Source: Rhynchopus sp. YZ270_cl-10 (lineage: Eukaryota > Euglenozoa > Diplonemea > Diplonemida > Diplonemidae). From it: a stretch of 64,000 nt of DNA. The notes below the pieces were generated by a model. It made no database searches. It worked only from the letters and a program-made list of their open reading frames with translations, and was not told the origin of the DNA. A program made the position numbers and the translations under genes. The stretch lies in contig OZ037896.1 in NCBI GenBank assembly GCA_964035575.1, positions 620,001 to 684,000 on the forward strand, written 5' to 3'. Shown here piece after piece: positions 56,640 through 64,000 of this stretch (position 1 is its first letter; each line of letters begins with the position of its first letter).

Positions 56640-57314
56640 TCACTCACTTATGTATTCGGAAGCTCGTGAAGGTATGTCCCATTTTCTTTTGCCACACACA
56701 CACAGTTTGAAGCACTGATGGTTATTAGAGTCAGCACTGAACAAAATGTCGTTAGTTCCCTCCTGAGTCGTCACATGACCGTCGAATCCGCATCTCTTCA
56801 CTCGCTGCACCAGATAATCCAAGTTCGTTCTCCACGTATTGTTGCGTGTGAAACAACGCTTGCAAATTTTTAAATAACTGTAGGCAAATATGCGCGGTAC
56901 GTCGTCTTCTTTTTGCGAAGGAGTGGGTATTTTTTTGAAACTTTTTTTCCTCGCCGATTCAAAGCGGTGTTGTCCCCTCTCAAACTGTTTCCCCGACCCA
57001 ACCCGTCCAGCTGAGAGCTTTCTCGTGCTGTTCCCTTGCTCCCCCATTTCGTCTGATGCCCAGACAGGCACAGCGTCCTCTGGATCAAACCAGTGGGACA
57101 TGCTGTGAAAATATGTGTATCCCTTCCCCATTGTCACCCCTGCAGCCACCCACTCAAGAGAAAAGATGAGTGCGTGGTACAGAACAAGAGAAAAAAGAAA
57201 CTCCTTTTTGCAGCTTCCGTTTGCATGAAAGTGGCACGATATATTCTGGTACTTAAAGTACGAGAGTGCCTGCATACAGAGCGCAATCTGGAGCTGAACA
57301 TCTTTTGCCTGCAT
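56640..57314 (-). CDS. Element ORF 2, unknown function
   Basis: Up to 224 residues, inside the TIR element. The frame is open before its first Met and reaches back to the end of ORF 1 in a different frame. It has helical N-terminal sequence (LQIALCMQALSYFKYQ), a basic middle (ESARKKSFKKIPTPSQKE) and a Cys-rich C-terminal part (KICKRCF, RCGFDGHV, KLCVCGKRKWD) that may bind zinc. I do not recognise it. Confidence 0.5.
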   Translation of the reverse strand: MQAKDVQLQIALCMQALSYFKYQNISCHFHANGSCKKEFLFSLVLYHALIFSLEWVAAGVTMGKGYTYFHSMSHWFDPEDAVPVWASDEMGEQGNSTRKLSAGRVGSGKQFERGQHRFESARKKSFKKIPTPSQKEDDVPRIFAYSYLKICKRCFTRNNTWRTNLDYLVQRVKRCGFDGHVTTQEGTNDILFSADSNNHQCFKLCVCGKRKWDIPSRASEYISE

Positions 57315-57352
57315 GCACAGGTTGGTCAGGGCAATATGCGCCTGCTTCCCTG

Positions 57353-57805
57353 TCAGGCTCTTGATCGGTTCAGTGTCCTTTTTTGATCTTTGTAATTCAT
57401 CTGGGACTTCCTAATGTGGATGTATGCGGAGGTAGTCTTCATGTGGTTGGTTGGCTCCTTGCGAATATCCATTCCATAGAGGACACAGGGGGCACCGTTC
57501 TTGGACCGGTAGAGCCACGCATCGCTCCCATCTGCCATAAGTGCTTCGTGCTCATTTTTTGTCAAGTTATCCTTGACCTTCTTGTGTGCAGACTTAATCG
57601 CGGATGTGACAGTTGGCGTTACGTCAGAAAGTTTGCCGAAGTGCTTGGGGAATACCTTTCGGATCAGTTCCCTGAGGTCCGTCACGTGGATGCTGTGTTT
57701 GGGTGCAGGAAGCACGTACAGCTTGAAGAAGTCTGCGAAGAGGTCTTTTTGTTTTGGAATTCCAGCTTCATCTGTGGGTGCGACGTTCTGCGGGCTTCCA
57801 GACAT
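57353..57805 (-). CDS. Element ORF 1, unknown function
   Basis: 150 residues starting MSGSPQNVAPTDEAG. The central part (FFKLYVLPAPKHSIHVTDLR, then FPKHFGKLSDVTPTVTSAIK) resembles a small helical DNA-binding domain in pattern only. No catalytic motif is seen. It lies at the right side of the TIR element and is read toward ORF 2. Together the pair is the likely coding content of the element. Confidence 0.5.
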   Translation of the reverse strand: MSGSPQNVAPTDEAGIPKQKDLFADFFKLYVLPAPKHSIHVTDLRELIRKVFPKHFGKLSDVTPTVTSAIKSAHKKVKDNLTKNEHEALMADGSDAWLYRSKNGAPCVLYGMDIRKEPTNHMKTTSAYIHIRKSQMNYKDQKRTLNRSRA

Positions 57806-58485
57806 TTTGTGGTGTTATTCTGATGGTGATGAGTGGCAACAAGAATAATTATAACACCTAATGTCTGGAGGCCCGCAGAACGTCGCACCCACAGATGAAG
57901 CTGGAATTTTTTGCATTTCTATTTTCTCCCGCACACATTTGGTGTGTAATTGAATTTTTTCGTTTGCCTGGTCGCAACCGCGAGTTTTCCAGGTACTTCC
58001 GGAAAAAAGACTGGGGAGTGCTGGTGGCTCCGTGTCTCCACAGAGCCGGCACACTTCGTTGAGTGCCTCACAAAAACCACAAATTCCTATTTGCTTTTAT
58101 TTGTTGTCGTTACGCTTTATCATTGTTGTTGGGTGGGGGAAATAAAATTATTTATCCCTTTCCCCCCCCGCTTCATTTTTTGTGCATAGGATTATTTGGG
58201 CACCCGAATCCCCCCATTATTTTGTATTTTTTTAAGGGGTGGGAAGGTGACAAATGGGCACCTGGGTGGGGATACTAAATTTTTGTGTCCCCAGCACGCA
58301 GATCCTTAGTAAAGTACAGTCAAATGCTATCCCAGGGGGATAGGTTATCCTGAAATAACCTATCCCAGGGGGATAGCATAACCTATCCCCGGGGATAGGT
58401 TATGCTATCCCCTGGGGGATGGCATATGCTATCCCCAAATATGCTATCCCAGCGAACCTATCCCCATACCCCTAGCCACAGTGTA

Positions 58486-59873
58486 TTTCAACAGAAATAA
58501 AAGAAAACAACAAAAATCCTGTGTTTTCTTTTCATTGCGTTTTTTTTTTTAAACCAAGTCTTGGTAAACCTCCTTCGATCGAACCATATTTGACAATTTT
58601 TGTTTTTTTGTTTATACATAATATCAGGGTTTAAACCCTGATAATACTTCCAATGAAGGGGAGAGGGAGACAAAAAGAAAAAAGGCAACAAACATAACCG
58701 AGCAAAACTAGGACAGTTGCGTAAACATAAATATAAAATAAGAACTCACTCTTTCGGACAGACAAGCACAGCAGAGCGAGCCTCCTGCATTTCTTTCACT
58801 TACACTTTGTGCCGACAATCACCTACCCGAGGTAGGGTCTCTGTACTCAATGTTGCCTGACGGCTATTTGTACGGAATTGATATAGACACAGTCATCCTT
58901 TTTTTCTCTCTTTTTGATAAAGTTGGCAGTATTGATGACACCCAATACATTTTTTTTCACACCTTGCTGTGCACAAAAAAAAAAAATGCACAAACCAACC
59001 TAAAAAAGGGAAAGAAAAAAATAGCGTACACTTTTGCAGGCAAATGGTCCACTCTTCGGAACTACCCGAACTACCCGACAACTGCCTCTCCTCCTCAACA
59101 CACTTTTTCACACTATTTTGGGTAGACTGAAGAAGAACAAAAACTGGTAGTTGATGCAGGCAATACAAAAAAGGGAACCCACTCCCCAAAAGCAGAAAGG
59201 CGAGCCTCATTCCTAAAGACAATCTCAATGGTATATGATGTTGTCAGCTTTGAAAACTATATCCTACACGAGAACCCACCTCATCCTTCAGCGTTATTCT
59301 GCAATCACTCTCTTCATTGATATCAAAATACACCCTATTTCCTTTTCTTTCTGCCACGTCGACTCCGTCAACTTGCGCAAAAAAGACAGGAGACACACAA
59401 CACAGCCATGCATTGAATTGAAATATTGGGGTACCATAAACCTTTTCGCAAAACTACCTCTAGGGATTTACTTATCATTAACTCAACTCTACTGCGCCAC
59501 AATGTACAAAAAAAATATGCGTCACAAATAAACGTGAGCATGCGAGCGTGACGACAGAAAAGGCAAACCACCCCCCCTCTAGAACACATGTCAACAACGA
59601 AGTGACATGAATTGCCTTTTGATAGGCCTACAATAAGGAAAAAAACAAACAAACAAGACAACAAGAAAGGATTACCAGTAAAAACAATAAAACATAAAAA
59701 CTTCTATCGAATGAGTTTCCTCTCGTACACATTGGGGCCATATTCTGCGCAAGAATCACCCTTATTAGTTATCAAACACATCTTTTAACAAAAAACTGAA
59801 ATATTTAACAGAAATTGAAAACGGAATTTCAACCCCCGTCTCTAACCCCATCAAAAACCCCCTCCAAAGCTTT
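58486..59873. other. Intergenic downstream of bestrophin gene
   Basis: A/T-rich. A small GGGTTTAAACCC palindrome lies near 58626-58637. No gene found on either strand. Confidence 0.55.
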
Positions 59874-60115
59874 TCAATCCAATGTCCGCAGCTCATACAA
59901 CGCCTGGGTGTACGCTGAATCCCTCGACCTCGGCTTTCCACTGAAGCTTGCTTCCACATCGTTGATACTGATCAAATCGATTGCAGTGCCACGTCCTCCT
60001 CCACGGTGGACTGGGGTACCCCCACCACCCCCACCCCCGCTCCCATTAGAACCTACCTTTGGCCTAGAAGCAGAAGAATGGCTTTGGTGGGAGGCACGTT
60101 GCGAGAGGGTTCCTC

Positions 60116-60146
<31 letters not shown>

Positions 60147-61532
60147 TCTACCAGCAGCTGTTGGAGAGCTTGCAGTCGAGCTTGGCATGTGGCTTCCGCT
60201 TGCATTAGCAGAATCCCTGTCGATGTCATGTGTAACAGCGGTGGGGCGGACCTTCATGCCAGGTTTGTCGTCATGGTCTGGAAGGAGGGTCGCAACCACA
60301 GCATTGGGCTTAGGTTGTAACGAAACATCGACTCCATTGGTTCCGGAGATGGTACGTCCACCGCTTTTTCCATCCGTACTGCTCGGCGCTCTTTGCAGGG
60401 GTACCGAGGGAGGAGGAGGGGGTACTGATTTTGGTGGTATAGGTTGCGTTTGAAGCGGTTCTCCACGACCACGTTTCAAGCGTTTTTCGTGTGCCCGTTG
60501 GATGAGCGCAACGTCATCGACAATAGTTGCTTCAAACCCTTCCAAGTCAAAGTCATTGATGTCCGTCCCAAAAGGATCCTCCATCTCATTCCCGATCTGC
60601 ACCAAGCCTAGGAAGAGGAATGCGGTGATGAGCACGAAGGGGATCGCCTGCCAGGACATTACGCTGACTGCTGGGGGGATGAGCGTGATGAGGAATACAT
60701 AGAGGATCAACCTCGAGAGATGCACCCAGGGGTACGGAAGCGGGGTAGAAGTGATTTTCATCATGCCATTCCAGACCTGCTGCAGTTCTCCGACCGATTG
60801 GCTCATATCCAGACTCTGATAAGGTGTGATCAGACCACTCGCTTCAGCGAATCCTATCTCCTGCCGGATCCATACTAAAACCAGTAGTGGATGGTTCTTT
60901 TTAACCTCCGAAAGGTCGTCAAACTCCTCCGTAGATAGCAGCGGGCGTACCTTGTCAAGATTGAAGACAAATTCGCCCCCGCCGCCCCCTTTTCTTCGGT
61001 CCCGGTCACACTCAATTTTATCCCAATACAGCGAGACACTGAGGTTGATCAGAACGCTTGCACTGACCACGTACCGTTTGAGGCATTCTGAGACGGCACG
61101 TACCTCAGCCTCTTTGTCGGTACCAGGTTTTGCATGAGGGTACACAAATGATTTTGAAACCAATTCTCTCGAATGAAAGACGAGAAGGCCGAGGAGGGTG
61201 CGGCCGTCCCAGTACCTCTGGTAGGAGTTGGAGCAGCGGAAGACGAGGAGGAAGGACATTGGGACGAGAACAACTTGATGGCCGATGAGGGACATTTCGA
61301 AGTTCGCGACGTATACGTCCACGATATACCCTGCTGCAGCCAGCACAACCAAGGCGATAATTTGCGTAAAAATCTCCGTCCAAACCGTCCCCGTCACTGC
61401 CACCAAAAAACGCAATGTACCTGTCAAACCCTGCCCCCAAATGCGGTATTCACGCACCGTCCTCCGCTTCGTAAACATCCTTACATCCTGCGGCGACTTC
61501 ACCGCAACCAAAGGATCCTTCATAGATGCCAT
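59874..61532 (-). CDS. Bestrophin-family anion channel
   Basis: 552 residues from MASMKDPLVAVK. The channel part (about 20-350) carries the family pattern: WTEIFTQIIALVVLAAAGY as the first helix, LLVFRCSNSYQRYWDGR with the conserved Arg/Asn-Ser-Tyr-Arg-W region, a helix pair near 270-320 (LILYVFLITLIPPAVSV, IPFVLITAFLFLGLVQIG), and the signature GNEMEDPFGTDINDFDLEGF. Bestrophins are pentameric chloride/bicarbonate channels, often gated by calcium. The C-terminal 190 residues are disordered, with polyproline, Ser-rich and poly-Gly runs (encoded by GGA/GGT repeats near 60105-60140). The location could be plasma membrane or an organelle. The upstream tract CCCCTAAC reaches the ATG without an AG, and a longer frame adds 21 Pro-rich residues, so the start is likely but not certain. 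Confidence 0.9.
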
Positions 61533-61827
61533 GTTAGGGGGAAAGGGTGTGGGTGTTGGGGGAGGAGAACGAAAAAAGATTGGCGCGGGGAGCAATCAGA
61601 AGGGGATGGGGGAAAAAGAAAAGTCCCCACACACCCTTTCGGTCCTCCCTAGCGGTTCTTTATTCTGTGGGATGGGGATGAGGATGAGGGTTTTAAATTG
61701 AAATGTACTAAAAACTGATTAAAAAAAGTGGTTTTTTGGAGGAAAAAAAAAAAAGTCTATAAAAAAATCTGGGGTTTCCCAAAGAGAAAAAAATGGATCC
61801 CGCCCATTCCCCCCCTTTCTCTTCCTT

Positions 61828-62238
61828 TTATGCTTGCGTTGCATCCCACAATAAAGGATTGTCATTCTTTCCAAGCGCCTCCCCGTCTAATATTACCTCC
61901 CCTTTTTCGTTGACAACCGAGGTTGCCATCTCGAGCACATGCCGTGAAGGGGAGAGCTTTGTGACCTCCACCACTGCAGTGTACGTCCCCGACAGCCGCG
62001 CCTCCTTGCGGAACTTCAGCGACTGTGACATATACACAGAGCCTGGACCTGGCAGCGTCGTTCCCATTACACCAGAGATCAAAGCCCCGACCATCATCCC
62101 CGGAAGTACAGGGTCGTGGTCGGCAGAGTGCACCGTGTTGGCATCCCCTGCCATAGCGAGGAAGGCGCCCATCTCGCTTTTGGTGAACCTCTTCGCAGGG
62201 CCCATAGCGAGCTGTCCTATGTGGAATCCCTTTGACAT
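61828..62238 (-). CDS. MaoC-like (R)-specific enoyl-CoA hydratase
   Basis: 136 residues beginning MSKGFHIGQL. It is a single hot-dog domain. The hydratase motif GDANTVHSADHD holds the catalytic Asp and His five residues apart. LPGMMVGALISGVMGTTLPG and YMSQSLKFRKEARLSG follow in family order. MaoC-type hydratases add water to trans-2-enoyl-CoA, or act on the acyl-carrier-protein form in mitochondrial fatty acid synthesis; a short stand-alone form of this size fits the latter, by inference. The pyrimidine tract TTTTTGTTTTTCTG runs straight into the ATG and the first AG falls after it (TCAAAG), so the true first exon could instead begin at GGATTCC and join an upstream exon near 62.35-62.47 kb. 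Confidence 0.85.
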   Translation of the reverse strand: MSKGFHIGQLAMGPAKRFTKSEMGAFLAMAGDANTVHSADHDPVLPGMMVGALISGVMGTTLPGPGSVYMSQSLKFRKEARLSGTYTAVVEVTKLSPSRHVLEMATSVVNEKGEVILDGEALGKNDNPLLWDATQA

Positions 62239-62302
62239 CAGAAAAACAAAAATTTAGTTTGGGAAACAACCAGGGGATGAAGGTTGGTGTGTTGGAGGAG
62301 GG

Positions 62303-62480
62303 TCACTGTGGAACAAGTGGGAGTGGGGGACACTTTTTCGATCGTATCTTCTCGAAAGTGCGGGGGTAAGGTACCCACTTTGGGGACCTGATGTTGGTGA
62401 ACAGGTCCGCAAGAACATCGACAGCACCTTCCCTGTCGATGAGGTGTTCAAGTCCATGGGAGAAGGACAAAAAAAAAGTA
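62303..62480 (-). other. Possible orphan exon or gene remnant
   Basis: The minus-strand frame reads HGLEHLIDREGAVDVL, then FTNIRSPKWVPYPRTFEK. This has the composition and codon use of a real protein but no start codon in context and no family I know. It lies between the MaoC gene and a foldback element. It could be an upstream exon of the MaoC gene or the tail of a gene cut by the element. Confidence 0.3.
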
Positions 62481-62541
62481 ATTTCATCATATGCAATCAA
62501 TAAATTGATAGCATATGTTGAGGGATCAACAAAAATGTTTG

Positions 62542-63317
62542 GGGAATAGTCAGTTATGCCCTACCCTTTTTTTGAAATGGTCAGAGATACCCGAAAATAA
62601 GTTCAGATATTGGTAAGAGATACCATAGATGGTAGTCGGCCCGAGTCGGGCCGAGTTTTTGGAAAATCTGGGACTCGCGAGGTACCCTAAATTGGTCAAA
62701 AATGGTAAAAATGGTAAAAATGGTAGGAATTTTGGGGGCTTTTTTAGGGAAAAAATAGTGAGGGGAGTTGGGTCCAGTCATAGGAAGTGTAGAGAATTTT
62801 TGAAAAATTCTTCCATTGGAATAAGGGTTTGCGGGCCTCACAGGGGGCTCTCCCCTCTTCCCCCTTTTAATACAAGGGCAGTCTCGTGACTATGTAACCT
62901 ACAAAACCACCATTTAAGCACCTCAGTATCTACCCCATCTAAGCACCCTCAACCCTCATCCACACAGATTCGCCTCCTTAAACCTGCAAACCTGCAAACC
63001 TTCTAACACCTCAGAGGGCAAGGCCCGCAAACCCTTATTCCAATGGAAGAATTTTTCAAAAATTCTCTACACTTCCTATGACTGGACCCAACTCCCCTCA
63101 CTATTTTTTCCCTAAAAAAGCCCCCAAAATTCCTACCATTTTTACCATTTTTACCATTTTTGACCAATTTAGGGTACCTCCCGAGTCCCAGATTTTCCAA
63201 AAACTCGGCCCGACTCGGGCCGACTACCATCTATGGTATCTCTGACCAATATCTGAACTTATTTTCGGGTATCTCTGACCATTTCAAAAAAAGGGTAGGG
63301 CATTACTGACTATTCCC
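62542..63317. mobile_element. 776-bp foldback element with about 296-base inverted arms
   Basis: Arms 62542-62837 and 63022-63317 are near-perfect inverted copies starting GGGAATAGTCAGT, around a loop of about 185 bases. The arms contain AATGGTAAA triplets and CGGCCCGAGTCGGGCCGA, a palindrome. No target duplication is evident. Mirror ORFs of 75 and 86 codons arise from the arms and are not genes. Confidence 0.85.
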
Positions 63318-63967
63318 ATCTTTCTTTTTATGTTGTGTGTTTTGCAAAACGTAGAAAAGAAAAGTAAAATGCTTCATGCACAAAGTTGAAACTTCAGTAG
63401 ATTGGTTCCTGACATTAACCCTGTTTCAGTCCTAAGAATCATTCGAAAGGGTGGACATCTTCAGTGATTTCCCTTTATATGGTGGGTGAATGTCGTGAAA
63501 CCGACGTTCATGTGAACATTTGGTACCTTCTACTTCAGTTTTTTTTGGTTCGAGAATACACAAAATACAAAAGTTTTTTTTTCTCCTATTCCTTTCTCTG
63601 TCCTTACTGGATGTACTGTCTGATCACCAGGAGGAAGAGTAACCTCAAGAGTTTTGGTTTTGATGGCTGCCGTGTGTACGTAAAGTATTCCGTGCAATAC
63701 TTGCTACCAATCCAAACAAATACCGACACATCCTGTTTGTGTGCAAAAATAGAATAGTGAAAAACATACTGAATTTTCAGGACTTAGTAGTTCGCCGTCC
63801 AAGCAATGATTAAAACTAGTCATCCATTGTCCATCGTATTGAAACACCTACACAAAGACTAGAATACATGAGAGAAAAAAATCAAGCATCGTAACAAAAA
63901 ACCAGTGTTTTTTTCTGGAGGGCAGGGTTTTATCTTGGAAGGAGGCGAAAATGTCCCGGTAAACCGT
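63318..63967. other. Unassigned right-edge sequence
   Basis: One plus-strand ORF of 97 codons (63464-63757) is rich in Tyr, Phe and Leu and not recognisable. No minus-strand host gene is visible. Confidence 0.4.
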
Positions 63968-64000
63968 TAACCCTTTGGGGACCAGCGACATAGGGGTGGC
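63968..64000. mobile_element. Possible piggyBac-like left end, cut by window edge
   Basis: TTAA at 63968-63971 is followed by CCCTTTGGGGACC. A TTAA target next to a CCC-starting terminus is characteristic of piggyBac elements. Only 29 bases are visible, so this is tentative. Confidence 0.25.

Larger units (their letters stand above)
56098..58485. mobile_element. 2.4-kb element with about 330-base near-identical TIRs, flanked by TA
   Basis: The left end starts CACTGTGGCTAGGGGTATGG at 56100 and the right end is its complement ending 58483; TA lies outside each. Arms run to about 56430 and from about 58155 and differ at only a few positions, so the copy is young. Each arm contains palindromes built on GGGATAG(G/C) and ATAACCTATCCC. 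Two minus-strand ORFs (57353-57805 and 56640-57314) occupy the interior. Next to the first ORF its opening 50 bases recur inverted at about 57860-57912. TA borders suggest Tc1/mariner-like integration, but the proteins show no DDE transposase signature I know, so the superfamily is left open. Confidence 0.85.

Noticed and set aside
62581-63230. Mirror ORFs of 75-86 codons
   Set aside because: Again inverted arms of a foldback element.

Overview
The window is nuclear DNA of a protist. All thirteen host genes I can support lie on the minus strand, and eleven GT-AG introns reconstruct cleanly, nine of them beginning GTATG. Several genes have a pyrimidine tract and an AG a few bases before the ATG. 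One-way gene arrays with short 5' leaders behind such acceptors suggest polycistronic transcription with spliced-leader trans-splicing. Conventional introns then favour a euglenozoan of diplonemid type over a trypanosomatid. This placement is inference: no spliced-leader gene or marker gene is present, and four genes lack an obvious acceptor before their ATG.

Host genes in transcription order (right to left): a MaoC-like hydratase (61.8-62.2 kb), a bestrophin-family channel (59.9-61.5 kb), a STAND/NLR-like ankyrin-NACHT-pentapeptide-WD40 protein (45.9-50.9 kb), an IQ-motif protein (41.1-45.2 kb, 3 exons), electron transfer flavoprotein beta (39.4-40.4 kb, 2 exons), a C2-domain protein (33.8-37.8 kb, 4 exons), a CaMKK-like kinase (31.7-33.3 kb), a 6-TM adenylate cyclase (21.9-23.9 kb), a small single-pass membrane protein (20.7-21.3 kb), a membrane-anchored endonuclease/exonuclease/phosphatase-fold protein (16.0-17.8 kb, 2 exons), a coiled-coil protein of unknown function (12.5-13.9 kb), a MORN-coiled-coil-kinesin fusion (8.2-12.1 kb, 5 exons), and the 5' part of a WD40 protein running off the left edge (1-629). 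Neighbours do not form a pathway. Signalling and cytoskeletal proteins predominate, and three N-termini begin MGCG, MGGCC or MGSG, possible lipidation sites.

The rest is repeat-rich. At least seven terminal-inverted-repeat elements are visible: 1919-5829 (with a nested 3439-4073), 6151-8196 (9-bp target duplication, Mutator-like), 25517-26222 and 56100-58483 (both flanked by TA), 51292-53446, and 62542-63317. There are relics of hAT-like (about 19.8-20.0 kb) and Mutator-like (38.4-38.8 kb) transposases, and a possible piggyBac-like end at the right edge. Between genes, and inside some introns, lie several families of 35-110 bp repeats, nearly all in one orientation. One family folds into a hairpin on the transcribed strand with G-U and compensating pairs. 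A separate region at 53.9-54.15 kb is dense in short hairpins closed by an 11-bp long-range helix and may be a structured RNA. These two, the MORN-kinesin fusion, the NLR-like gene and the 56.1-58.5 kb element with unfamiliar ORFs are the most interesting parts.
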